Position numbers and translations under genes: made by a program
The notes under the pieces: generated by a model
What the model saw: the letters and a program-made list of their open reading frames with translations, nothing else
What the model was told of the DNA's origin: nothing
Databases searched by the model: none
Source: Clytia hemisphaerica
Taxonomy: Eukaryota; Cnidaria; Hydrozoa; Leptothecata; Clytiidae
Assembly: GCA_902728285.1 (NCBI GenBank)
Contig: CACVBU010000977.1
Coordinates: forward strand, 310,001 to 374,000
Length of the DNA stretch: 64,000 nt
Direction of reading: 5' to 3'
Shown: one piece after another, positions 1 through 9,829 of the stretch
Layout: the number at the start of each line of letters is the position of its first letter
How positions within the stretch are numbered: the stretch's first letter is position 1

Positions 1-28
1 CATATTATCACTTCATATTTTGATGTAA

Positions 29-486
29 GACATCACAATTATAAAGACACAGTTTTTAAAACAGCTTTTTCAATACGAAGAGTTTTGGACTCGCTATGAG
101 TTTGCCAAATCACGTGGTCAAATCCATTCTCATTCACTGTTTTTTTCAAAAGCTCATTATGAAATAGTCAAGGCAATATTATCCCAAGACATGAACAATC
201 CATCTGTAAATATTGCCAAAGATCTAGAAAAATGGCTCCAAACAAACGAACTAAATCAAGAAGGTTGTTTTTTTCTCCTCAGTTTGTTTCTATGCATCCT
301 GCAGGAGGTGATGTACAAAACTTTCCAGATAAGCCACCAGAATGGACTCCAAATACAAATCAATGGCCATTGCCTGAAGGTACTTTAAAAAATGTTTGAT
401 GCTAATGTCTTGAAAAAAATGTATTTTATGCCAAAAGAAACCACGAAGAATTAAAATCATTTCATATTGATACAGTCAATAAGGTC
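29..486 (+). pseudogene. Helitron Rep (HUH nickase) fragment, frameshifted
   Basis: Rolling-circle Rep domain remnant feeding into the helicase downstream. In the frame open from 29, residues at 77-190 read YEEFWTRYEFAKSRGQIHSH followed by a short helical stretch. The His-Ser-His near 131-139 fits the HUH metal-binding motif of Helitron Rep proteins (family knowledge), with the usual aromatic and RGxxH context. The frame is lost in a T-tract near 268-274 and continues in another frame (292-396, with a PEW/NQWPLPEG stretch). That frame meets stops at 397 and 403, then reopens in the helicase frame from 406. The catalytic tyrosines were not identified. The 5' part is missing beyond the left edge. 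Seen: the motif and frame breaks. Inferred: one ancestral Rep-helicase protein. Confidence 0.65.
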
Positions 487-2658
487 ATGCTACACTCTTG
501 CAGTGCATATTGTCTCAGACGGAAAACTGTGACTACAAAAGAAAGGGATGAGGATGGCCAACCTATTCAAAAGGTTGTTGTTCGATACTGTAGGCATCAT
601 TTTGGTCAATACGATGAGAAGAGTAAAAGATCTGCTGGAAAAGAGACGAATCCTTTTGCAGCTACACTTACTCAAGGTGAAATAAAAAGATATGAAGGGA
701 GGAATGATCACCCGCGAATGGTTCAACATATATTTCTAAGGCCTTTAACTTGGTCAGCCCAATGTGACACCCAACCCATTGTCTCAGAAGACTTATTAGC
801 CCTAATTAAATATATAACAGGGTATTGTTGCAAAGGCAACACAAGCACACAAGATCTAATTGGCATATATAAGCAAATAATTAATAAATCAGCACCAACA
901 GTTTCTCTAAAGTCCGTAGCACAAAAGTTACTTTTGAAGACTGTTGGTTATGTAGACACACCATCCTCAGCTGCTGATTTTATTAATAGCAAAGGAAAAT
1001 TATATAGTTGTAGCAGGAGATTTAAAAGAATTGGTTTAAGCGGTTACAGATTGTTTGATTCTAATGCTAAAGACGGTCAGGTTACAAAGAAAAATACACT
1101 TGATAAATTTCTTTCTGACATAAGAAGAAGAGAACAGGATGCTAATATTTCTTTGTTTGACTGGGCGAAAAAGTGTGATTGTCCAAAAAAATCCCCTTGC
1201 GGTAAAGACCATGTGCCTGTGTTTACTGGCTGCCAACGCTTTTGGGTTTGGCCAACGGGCGAAGACTTTGCTAAAGAGTTACTTATGAAATTTGCACCTG
1301 GCACTTGGAGGAATGTTGAAGATCTTAAAAATGGCTTTGATACCTACTCTGAGGCTTTAGCCACATTTTTAGACTCTGAAATCTGCCCAGACTCTGTCAA
1401 AATGATGTTACAGTTTGCCAAAGTAGAATATGATAAGAAAGTTGCAAAGCGTAGACGTGTTAACCACCAGCTAAATAATGAAACACACGAAGAGATTATA
1501 TTTTCTCAGTCTTCTTTTGGAGGGAGCCAAGATAGTCAATCATCGCAAGACTCAGTCTTTGACACCATGGGAAACCTTCTTCTTAGAGATATTGCAACAG
1601 AACATAGGGCATCCATTGAAGAAGCCCCGGTCGAGGAAGAAGTTTTGTATAGTGGTGGGGATGATTATGACTGGTATAGCAATGGTTTGAGATGTTTGGG
1701 TGTTGAATCTTTTACTGATGCACAAATTGAAGAAACAAATATGTGGCTATCAGATGTATCAAAACAAGCCAATGAAGCATTTGTGAGAGAAGGGAGACTA
1801 TGTAGTCTACCAGATGTAGACCCGAAATTAGTGAATTCCATGCAAATGTTGATAGTTAATTACAATGTGAAAATTCTCTTGGAGTATGCCAGAGGTAATT
1901 TTAATGTTGGGTATGAAAATTGTAAAAGGCTTATTGTCCAGGGCTGTGCGGGAACAGGAAAGTCCCAAGTTGTTAAAATTATCACACGACTGGTCCGTCG
2001 CTTGTTCAAATGTAATCGAGCTGTTTTGAATGTGGCCCCAACAAGTGCAGCAGGTTTGCTTTTACCTGATGGAGGAACCATTCACTCCTGTGTTAACATT
2101 CCCAGGAAAAACAAAGAAAAAATAACTCTTGCTGATAGGCCTATGTCTGCTGATCAAAGTGATCATTTGAAAGGGTTAACACTCAATGATGATAGAAAGC
2201 AGCTCTCTCTGATGTGTCTTAATGCAGATGAAAGAGGAATGGTTGGACAGTACGTTTTAGCGTGGTTTCACCATCGGTTCTGTGAAATGTCATCTAATTT
2301 ATTAGACATGGAGAGTGTTATACCATTTGGATGCATTCCAACTTTCAATTTCTTTGGTGACATATTTCAACTGAGAGCTATTGGAGAACGTAATCTGTAT
2401 GACAAGATCCTTGATTCTACAGATCCGATCGACATCGCTGGTGCTCTTGTGTACAGAAATATTGAAGATGTTTTTATATTAGAGGAAATCATGCGCCAAC
2501 AACCCAACCAAGCAGCATTACTTAGACGCTTGGATAACCTTCGAACAGGTAATGTAACCAAAAAAGACTGGGAAGAAATAAACCAAAGTGTTATGACAAT
2601 CTGCCTAACGAAGAAAAAAGAAAATTTGATGATGAAACTTCAAATGTTATTTGTTTAA
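487..2658 (+). pseudogene. Helitron RepHel: linker and helicase N-terminal half
   Basis: PIF1-type superfamily 1B helicase half of a Helitron transposase, which unwinds DNA during rolling-circle transposition. Residues about 105-125 carry the ITGYCCKGN block typical of the region after Rep in Helitrons. A Cys-rich patch (CDCPKKSPCGKDHVP) lies near 230-245. Walker A (GCAGTGKS) is near residue 488, followed by helicase motifs including APTSAAG, a Walker-B-region FGDIFQL and an EEIMRQ motif. The listed start is only the first ATG of an open frame that begins at 406; it is probably internal to the original protein. The frame ends in unrelated residues after the EEIN of the helicase, and the correct continuation resumes one frame over at about 2589. 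Family assignment is strong; the element looks inactive. Confidence 0.85.
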
Positions 2659-3509
2659 CAGAAACATGGAAAGAGGCTAATTGTTACAACCGCTCTGTTT
2701 TAAATTCCAAATATCACAACGGCAAAAGAGTGGTAAGTGCTGAATTTAAGTGTAATGGCTATGGACCACATCACAACACTGCTAAAGAGAGTTTATCACA
2801 AATTCCTAACAGAACTATCATTGCTGTCGGTTGTAGAGTTATACTAACAAGAAATCAAGGTTGTATGACCAGGCTGGGGTTAAATAATGGTGCCATTGGA
2901 ACAGTCATTAGTATCATCTATAAACCCAATTCTAAACCACCACAAATGCCAGAAATTGTAATTATTGACTTTCCAAGATATAAAGGTCCAGTTTGGAATG
3001 AAAATCACCCGACTTGGGTTCCAATCACATCAAATGTTGTTAATTGTGAAAATGTTAAAAAATGCTGTAAACGTACTGGATTTCCATTGATTACTGGTTA
3101 CGCCATCACCATTGCTAAATCACAAGGTATGACTATCGGACCCAACCAACAAGTCACAAATGTTATAATTAAATTATCTCCTGAAACTAGGATGGAACAA
3201 TTGAACTGTGGAACATCATACACGGCATTTTCACGTGTTACACAGGATGAAGATTGGTGCTTAGCAGAACCTGTTCCTTTTGAACGTTTGGAATATCTTA
3301 ATAGGAACCCACAACTTAAACTCAGGAAAGAAGAAGAAAAGAGACTACAAAACCTTTCAGTAAAGACTGTTTCACAAAATACATGCTCTGTTGAACAATA
3401 CTTAGAACTACTCAAAGAAGTTGATTCTTTTTGTGATGATGGTATAAATGATGCTGATTGTGCAGACCCTTCTTGCTCTAGATGTTTGATTCATAAGCAT
3501 CAGTTATAA
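2589..3509 (+). pseudogene. Helitron helicase C-terminal half
   Basis: Continuation of the preceding helicase in a different frame; the frame is open from about 2589, upstream of the first ATG/GTG at 2730. It holds the C-terminal PIF1 signatures: GCRVILTRN (motif IV/V region), GYAITIAKSQGMT (motif V, near residue 125 counted from 2730) and TAFSRV (motif VI). It ends in a Cys-rich tail with SFCDDG and CADPSCSRC spacing that could bind zinc. The switch from 487-2658 needs a single-base shift near 2580-2592. No exact 3' Helitron terminus (CTRR with hairpin) was located with confidence downstream. Confidence 0.85.
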
Positions 3510-3700
3510 ATGATAGAAAACATTAGTTACGAACAGTAGTATAAAATGTTAAAGAAAAGTGATGATACGAATGATAATGTGGAAATTGTGTAATAGTTTT
3601 GCAATAACGAATATGTGTGAGACTTATGTAACTTGTTATTGGAGTTGGGCATTTATGTTAATGCATGTCTGGAAGGGTGGTAGGGAGGCCCAGACACAAT

Positions 3701-4302
3701 GAGTGTATGTTCCACTCAAATTTCATGAAATGACTCCATCTGATATGTTAGCAGATGTACCATATATACCACACTTTTGAATGTTGATGTTATGTGTGGA
3801 AGTAACATTCATGCAATCTGATAAATTGTAGTCAAATTGCTGATGAATGTGAAAATTATCGAGTGTATGTTCCACTCGCATTTCATGAAATCACTCCATC
3901 TGATATGTTAGCAGATGTACTATATATACCACACTTTTGAATGTTGATGTTATGTGTGGAAGTAACATTCATGCAATCTGATAAATTGTAGTCAAATTGC
4001 TGATGAATGTGAAAATTATCGAGTGTATGTTCCACTCGCATTTCATGAAATGACTCCATCTGATATGTTAGCAGATGTACCATATATACCACACTTTTGA
4101 ATGTTGATGTTATGTGTGGAAGTAACATTTATGCAATCTGATAAATTGTAGTCAAATTGCTGATGAATGTGAAAATTATCGAGTGTATGTTCCACTCGCA
4201 TTTCATGAAATCACTCCATCTGATATGTTAAGCAGATGTACCATATATACCACACTTTTGAATGTTGATGTTATGTGTGGAAGTAATAGTCATGCAATCT
4301 TA
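3701..4302. repeat. 160-bp tandem repeat, four units
   Basis: Units start at 3701, 3861, 4021 and 4181, exactly 160 bp apart; the last is incomplete and has one inserted base. Each begins GAGTGTATGTTCCACTC, whose ends can pair (GAGTG/CACTC), and includes a conserved block ending in CATGCAATCTGATAAATTG. Between-unit differences are a few substitutions. The array lies between the Helitron helicase and the RGG-box gene. Non-autonomous Helitron relatives often carry short tandem arrays, so a link is possible but unproven. The minus-strand open frame across it is repeat-derived and not called. Confidence 0.9.
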
Positions 4303-4304
4303 TA

Positions 4305-5344
4305 CATATATCATTATTGTATTATTTAAAGTTAATTTATTTTATTTTTCAGCGAAATACTAAAATGAAAGTCGAAAAAAGATTTAATAAGTTTCATTGC
4401 GAAAACAACCCCAAAGCTTCAACTTCAACCCAGCAGACAGACTTTGTGGTCAATAAGGAGCGTCAAGTGAGAGAGGAAATGGAGAGGCAGATTAAGGAGG
4501 TGAAAGAACAACATGAGAGGGAAATGGCTAGATTGAGGGCAAGGATTGGAGAAGAACAGGAAGAAGAAAACGAAGAAGAAAATGAAGAAGAAAATGAAGA
4601 TGAAGACGAAGACACGCTTTTCGAGGAAGACTCGCCACCAACAGATGTAAGCTTTAACAGTCATCTTTAACCTATTGCCAAAATGATCATTTTCTCAACA
4701 TTTATATTGTATTATCATTCACAAACAAGGGAACGATATTGTCATATCTTTTTAAAACAATAATTCAACTTCAACTATGAATACAACTTCTGTTTTACAA
4801 TTCTGTAAGAACCGACTTTAAATGATAACGAATTCTAATACTTTAGACTTCGAAAATAAAAGATACTTAAAAAGCAAGGAGGTTTCGTTAAACTGTATAG
4901 GAAGTATTGTTCGTCAACGAAAATCCTAAACCAAATAATTTTCTCCTTAACAAAATTTATATTTTAGGAACTTACACGCGAAGCCTTCAAGTTGTATAGG
5001 GTCACTCACCCAGGGCCGCAATCCGATAACGCATACAAAAAATGGAAAAGTCTCGGCGGAGAAGATGCCCCGTGGTTTGTTTGGCATGTGGGGAAGCGGG
5101 GCAGGGGTAGAGCAAGAGCAAGAGGACGGGGAGGCAGAGGGGGTAGAGCGAGAGGACGGGGAGGCAGAGGGGTAAGCGTTTTGAGTAGGTTAGGAAGGAG
5201 TGATCGGGGTAGAGGGAATGTGGGTAGAGCTGACAGGGGTGGTAGTATTGGTAAGAAGGTATGGGATAGGGACTTTGGCGGGAGGGTTGTTTTCAATTTT
5301 CAGGTTGAGAAGGGTGGTGTTGGTATTAATCATCTATGATAGCT
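4305..5344 (+). repeat. Direct duplication, copy 1 of the RGG gene segment
   Basis: This segment and 6221-7189 share the same order: intron-like AT-rich leader, coiled-coil exon, intron, RGG exon and the last shared bases TATGATAGCT. Copy 1 carries an extra acidic stretch and a longer RGG array. Similarity stops abruptly at 5344, one base before the ambiguous N at 5345. That coincidence makes an assembly join plausible. Confidence 0.85.
4365..5339 (+). CDS. Coiled-coil / acidic / RGG-box protein, two exons (copy 1)
   Basis: Not recognised by name. The 5' boundary is a polypyrimidine tract plus AG at 4351-4352. The ATG at 4365 opens about 94 codons: a basic N-terminus, a charged heptad-like coiled coil (about residues 35-70, rich in REEMERQIKEV-type residues) and an acidic Glu/Asp run. 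A donor GTAAGC follows at 4647. The second exon starts after ATTTTAG at 4968 in phase 0 and encodes a WKSLGGEDAPWFVWHV block. It then has Arg/Gly repeats (RGRGRARARGRGG) typical of RNA-binding RGG boxes and the end at 5339. An alternative donor (GGGGTAAGC near 5170) could splice further. It may be a host RNA-binding protein or the ORF1 of an adjoining Penelope-like element. Coiled coil plus RGG would suit nucleic-acid packaging; function is inference. Confidence 0.55.
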
Positions 5345-5345
5345 N
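5345..5345. other. Ambiguous base N at a sequence junction
   Basis: The only N in the window. It sits exactly where similarity between the two RGG-gene copies ends and a Penelope-like coding fragment begins, so it may mark a contig join, a collapsed repeat or a masked polishing conflict. Confidence 0.95.
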
Positions 5346-5348
5346 ATA

Positions 5349-5586
5349 TAGATTTGCAAACTATAAGTCCTGCAATAACGGCATAAGACTGACATTGTTT
5401 TCTCAGCAACATCTTCATAATCATTTTGATCTCCCCGGCCATTCTGGGTTTTCTGATTTTGAATTTACCCTTATCGACCAGGGTAGAAGTTTTGAAGATA
5501 CCCGTGAACGGGAGAGGTTTTGGCAATACAAACTTAAAACACTTCTCCCGAATGGTCTTAATGAATGTGAAGTTGTGACCCAATAA
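5349..5586 (+). pseudogene. Penelope-like element, C-terminal endonuclease end
   Basis: About 78 codons ending at TAA 5584-5586. The encoded stretch has a HLHNHFDLPGHS part and ends RERFWQYKLKTLLPNGLNE. This arrangement (an Arg/Glu pair, a WQ or WI-x-x-L-x-TL pair, then P-x-GLNE) is the C-terminal signature of GIY-YIG endonuclease domains in Penelope-like retroelements (family knowledge). The GIY-YIG core and reverse transcriptase are missing, cut off at the N base. The hammerhead-like motif about 540 bp downstream supports the assignment, because PLE terminal repeats often carry hammerhead ribozymes. Confidence 0.65.
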
Positions 5587-5639
5587 ACTCCAATTTTTTT
5601 TTTTTATTTTATGATTACATTTGTATTCAGTATCGAGCG

Positions 5640-6220
5640 CCTTTCGCTACACTTAACTGTGTCGACCTCCTTAGGGGGCTACCCTTTGGGGGTTGTATTT
5701 TAAGACATATTTGCTTATTGTATACACTTTAGGTGATCTACTGTTTTATGCGATGTAATTAGATTTCTGTTTTATTTATTTTAGACTATTTCTCTGAAAA
5801 ACCCAGAAGGGAGTTCTAGTCGATTTTTTCGTTTTTTATACTTCAATCTACGTCTGCGTGCATATTCCCTTGCGAATTTTCTTTTAATATCTAATTTTTC
5901 AATTTTAGCCATTTCTTTTGTATTATTACTGCGGTATTATTATGCAGTCTCATAGGAATATATTTTCTTTTTTTTATTATTGTATCTAGGGAATTTCGAT
6001 CGAATAGAACTTTTATGATATTTTATTGTACATAGTTATAGCTTTTAAATTGTTTTTATTATTTACGTTTTTGTGAAATTTCTAGCTTCCATATAAAAAG
6101 GATATCATTTTTTGTTGAGCTATATGCTGATGAAGTCACGAAAGATGACGAAAATTTCTACCTAAGCAGTCGCTTCATTTTTTATGTTTTACAAATTTGC
6201 TGCTTCTACATTTTACGTTT
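5640..6220 (+). other. Putative PLE 3' region / pLTR
   Basis: Noncoding DNA between the PLE coding end and the second RGG gene copy. It contains the hammerhead-like motif and no supported reading frame. By analogy with Penelope-like elements, whose terminal repeats flank the coding region and hold ribozymes, this may be the terminal repeat. No second copy of it was found in the window to confirm that. Confidence 0.35.
6119..6167 (+). ncRNA. Hammerhead-ribozyme-like motif
   Basis: The core CTGATGA is at 6127-6133, then one extra A. Stem II is GTCA/TGAC (6135-6138 with 6146-6149, 7-nt loop), followed by GAAA at 6150-6153. A very short stem III (AA/TT) leads to TTC, giving a predicted cut after C6158. 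Stem I can form from the GCT ending at 6121 with AGC at 6165-6167, plus inner pairs around an internal loop. This is the type-I layout with minimal stem III known from Penelope-like terminal repeats. The extra A after the core is non-canonical. It lies between the PLE coding end and the second RGG gene copy, as expected for a PLE pLTR. Confidence 0.55.
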
Positions 6221-7189
6221 TCTATCATTATTGTATTATTTAAAGTTAATTTATTTTATTTTTCAGCAAATACTAAAATGAAAGTCGAAAAAAGGTTTAA
6301 TAAGTTTCATTGCAAAAACAACCCCAAAGCTTCAACCCAGCAGACAGACTTTGTGGTCAATGTAGAGCGTCAAGTGAGAGAGGAAATGGAGAGGCAGATT
6401 AAGGAGGTGAAGGAACAACACGAGAGGGAAATGGCTAGGTTGAGGGCATGAATTGAAGAAGAAAATGAAGAAGAAAATGAAGATGAAAATCCAGATGAAG
6501 ACGAAGACATGCTTTTGGAGGAAGACTCGCCACCAACAGATGTAAGCTTTAACAGTCATCTTTAACCTATTGCCAAAATGATCATTTTCTCAACATTTAT
6601 ATTGTATTATCATTCACAAACAAGGGAACGATATTGTCATATTTTTTTAAAACGATAATTCAACTTCAACTATGAATACAACTTCTGTTTTACAATTTTG
6701 TAAGAACCAACTTTAAATGATAACGAATTCTAATACTTTAGACTTCGAAAATAAAAGATACTTAAAAAACAAGGAGGTTTCGTTAACCTGTATAGGAAGT
6801 ATTGTTCGTCAACGAAAATCCAAAACCAAATAATTTTCTCCTACTCACACGAGAAGCCTTCAAGTTATAGGGTCACTCACCCAGGGCCACAATCCGATAA
6901 CGCGTACAAAAAGTGGAAGAGTCTCGGCGGAGAAGATGCCCCGTGGTTTGTTTGGCATGTGTGGAAGTGGGGCAGGGATAGAGCAAGAGGACGAGGAGGC
7001 AGAGGGGTAAGCGTTTTGAGTAGGATAGGAAGGAGTGATCGGGGTAGAGGGAATGTGGGTAGAGCTGACAGGGGTGATAGTATTGGTAAGAAGGTATGGG
7101 ATAGGGACTTTGGCGGGAGGGTTGTTTTCAATTTTCAGGTTGAGAAGGGTGGTGTTGGTATTAATCATCTATGATAGCTGATTGGTAGT
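6221..7189 (+). repeat. Direct duplication, copy 2 of the RGG gene segment
   Basis: Partner of 4305-5344. After the shared TATGATAGCT the downstream sequence is unrelated to copy 1. Differences from copy 1 are substitutions and several indels, so this is not a very recent duplicate. Confidence 0.85.
6278..7174 (+). pseudogene. Coiled-coil / RGG-box gene, copy 2 (broken)
   Basis: Second copy of the two-exon gene at 4365-5339. The ATG at 6278 again follows a TTTTTCAG acceptor. The coiled-coil exon is stopped by an in-frame TGA at 6449, where copy 1 reads on through an Arg codon. The acidic part continues after it to the same donor (6542). The second exon (from about 6844) has lost its acceptor AG: copy 1 has ATTTTAG there, but copy 2 reads TTTTCTCCTA. 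The Arg/Gly array is shorter, and the C-terminal end is conserved to 7174. Stop plus lost acceptor argue for a pseudogene. Confidence 0.7.
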
Positions 7190-7479
7190 ATGGTATAAAT
7201 CAATTCACCAAGACTGCTCATTGCATGCATAACACAACCACGGCGAAACTTTCATCTGAGTAGCTGATTAATATACAACACCCCTTTTATCAACCTGAAA
7301 ATTATAAATTGTGTTATATCGTTCATTTTCTTCCATGGGCGTAGTTGTAGTGTTTAGACTTTCATAGATAGATATAAGTTCTTCAGAATAGTACCAAAGA
7401 TCCATACATTTTATATTAAGGTAGGCAAATTTCATATGTACTGCTTTGAAACATTATCTTTACCACTCTTATTCTAAAT

Positions 7480-7709
7480 ACCCCTGTTTCACAAACCGGG
7501 TGGGAAACCCACCCCACTGGAAAATTTAGACAAAATGTTGTTCACAATGGGAAAAATACCATACAGTTTCAGCTCCACTGGGAAATATTTATTATTTCAT
7601 CCCCATGCAATCTAAGAAAATGCATAACACTAGAATGTTTAGCATGGAGAAATAGTGGATAAAAATTCGACTTCGACTTCCACTTCTACTGGGGTTGTGA
7701 GACAGGGGT
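7480..7709. mobile_element. Small MITE with ACCCCTGT inverted ends
   Basis: The ends read ACCCCTGTTTCACAA (7480-7494) and TTGTGAGACAGGGGT (7695-7709), inverted with one mismatch. The interior has CACTGGAAAAT/CACTGGGAAAT repeats. Related end motifs (CACCCCTGTCTCA) recur at about 14421 and, inverted, at about 24284-24298, so it is a dispersed family. Flanks ATTCTAAA and TTTCAAAA resemble a decayed 8-bp hAT-type duplication, but not convincingly. Confidence 0.55.
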
Positions 7710-7830
7710 GTTTCAAAATCACTACATATCTTAAGTCTAATCTTTAAACTTTTCTTCTTGATGGTTAAACAGTTTAGTATCTTTTCAGGGGGAGTTTAAC
7801 AAAATTTTTTACAAATTGCATATTTTATAG

Positions 7831-7970
7831 TCTCCTGTGCAAGGTTTACACAAGTAAAGAAGTAGCTTTATTCTTCTTATTGGTTTTATTATATAGTCTG
7901 CTGTGCAAGGTTTTCACAGTGATAGAAATAGCTTTATTGTACAGTCTCCTGTGCAAGGTTTACACAGGTA
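7831..7970 (+). repeat. Three direct repeats containing a short hairpin
   Basis: TCTCCTGTGCAAGGTTTACA-type units start at 7831, 7897 and 7945. CCTGTG and CACAGG within the last unit can pair, giving a 6-bp stem and 9-nt loop. The units are separated by AGCTTTATT-type sequence. No role can be assigned. Confidence 0.6.
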
Positions 7971-8021
7971 TGTATAAATATACATATAGGCAAAAAAAAA
8001 GATCTACAAAAATTTCGCATA

Positions 8022-9280
8022 CAGTATATGGCCCCCAAAATGGAGACGGCCCCCAAAACGGAGGTTTTCATTAAAATGAAGATTCTGACTTGTAGATTTA
8101 TCAGAATTAAACGATTTTTGTTTATTTTGAAAGAATGATGGTTATACTTAAAAATGAGCATGTTTTTGCTGGTTTGAGACAGATTCAAAATAACATATGC
8201 GTCTAAAGGAAATATTTTAACACCAAAATTAGATAAAAATTGCATATAACTCACTCTAGCTCCTTGGATATTGAAAATAAGTTATGAAAACGGGGTATAG
8301 GAAACTTTCTACACCTAATGCCGTTCAGAAAATGCAAATACATCTGTGACTTTAGAGGCTGGGTAAAAGATATAGCATCTTGAAGGTCAACCAGTATTTT
8401 GGAGCCCTAGAATCAGCATTGACAAAACCGAAAATTCTAAATATGAGAAAAAGAAAAAATCTTGGAATTCTATTCCTATCACCTTGAGTTAATAGTTTAT
8501 AACAAAAAATTAACATTATATATAAAATTTTTCGCTGAATCAGCAAAAACGGCAAATTCTGTCATTTTTTTGCAAAATATAGGAGAAAAATATCTTTAAA
8601 GCTTAATATTTTCATTTTAAGTTTTTTTTCTAAAATTTTCACAGCTTATTCCATACACGAATGGAACTATTTTCAAAAGAGATTTGTTTTCAAAAACTTG
8701 ATTAAGACGTTGTTAAATCAAAATTGTCATTTTGAAAATTTCTAAATTTTCAGTTTGGACTTTGCAATATCGAAAATCTTGTAATATTTCATAAAAATGA
8801 TAAATTTTACATCCATCGGGTCGTAAATTTAAGGGAAAGCACAAATATGTTCATAGTTTTTCCCCCTATTACCACTGGGCTTAATAATTTGATTTTAACT
8901 ACACCTCCGTTTTGGGGGCCCCAAACCTGCATTTTGACAACCAGGGGTATACTGTAAAAATTTTATCAAATAAATTTATGCCCAAAACCCTCTAAATCAT
9001 ATTTCAAAACTATGGTCAAAATTTTGTATTCATATCTTAAAGATATCTCGAGAAATCGCTAAAATTTCAAACCTCCGTTTTGGGGGCCATTAGAAAAAAG
9101 CTACCTATCTTTAAGCGATTGAAAAATATTGTTGAAATTGAAAATTTTGAAAAAGAACTTCCAGGAAATAAAGTAGAGATGTTAAAGGTTTTCATGCAGC
9201 AAAAATTTTTGTAAAATCTCTTTTCCTCTAGATTTGAGAGAAATATCAAATTTGATCACCGTTTTGGGGGCCACATACTG
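8022..9280. mobile_element. Non-autonomous Tc1/mariner-type element with TA duplication
   Basis: The ends are CAGTATATGGCCCCCAAAAT at the left and, inverted, CAGTATGTGGCCCCCAAAAC at the right. Each is flanked by TA (8020-8021 and 9281-9282), the target-site duplication of Tc1/mariner elements. Further copies of the subterminal block CTCCGTTTTGGGGGCC lie inside, near 8906 and 9072. Another end-like sequence (GGGGTATACTG followed by TA) is near 8945-8957. No transposase frame of any length is present, so it would need a partner in trans. Confidence 0.75.
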
Positions 9281-9754
9281 TAAAACTGAAAGAAACTTAT
9301 TTTATTAAGAGTTTGTTTTTGAACTTTTTGTACAATTGAATACTTTTGAAACGTATATGGTTTACTTTATGAAGGTAGTTCATCGTATATTTTTGGATCT
9401 CTTATGATTAAACTTACCTAGGTAATAACTTGGACCACCTTTCTATGATTTTTCATTTAGTGTGATGTTACAATCAAAATGGTGATGAGAAAGGACAGTA
9501 TTGAAAATCGGTCACTATTACACTTTACGAAAATTGGGTTGTATTATTAATTATCTTGAAATGAATAATGCTTTCTTTTTAATACAAATAATTAAAAGCT
9601 TAAAACATGTTTCTTTTATTAGGGTGTTAATGCAAGTTAATTAAAATTCTTTCCCTATGTTGTGATAATATTAATATCCAACCGTCTCCGCTCCACAACC
9701 GTGAAGAAAAACCTTACTGGTTTGATCCTACTACCTGAAGGTGAACTTTCCCGC

Positions 9755-9821
9755 GGGAACTAATTTTCGGCAAAAAGAGGGTGTCTACCACGAAAATCAG
9801 TTCCCGCTAAAATTAGTTCCC
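9755..9821. repeat. Short inverted repeat GGGAACTAATTTT
   Basis: GGGAACTAATTTT (9755-9767) and its exact complement (9809-9821) enclose about 41 bp containing a further TTCCCGC/GCGGGAA relation. Probably a small fold-back repeat. Confidence 0.6.
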
Positions 9822-9829
9822 TTAAGGTA

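Noticed and set aside
3883..4128. Minus-strand frame across the 160-bp satellite
   Set aside because: Repeated unit without stop in that frame; no independent support.
4425..4664. Minus-strand Phe-rich frame
   Set aside because: Antisense of the Glu-rich (GAA)n-like part of the coiled-coil exon.
4653..4967. Short insertion or RNA gene in the RGG intron
   Set aside because: The intron is conserved between both copies and shows no structure beyond AT-richness.
5006..5296. Minus-strand frame of 96 codons across the RGG exon
   Set aside because: Pro/Leu-rich antisense shadow of the Arg/Gly repeats; the sense frame has splice sites and duplicated structure.
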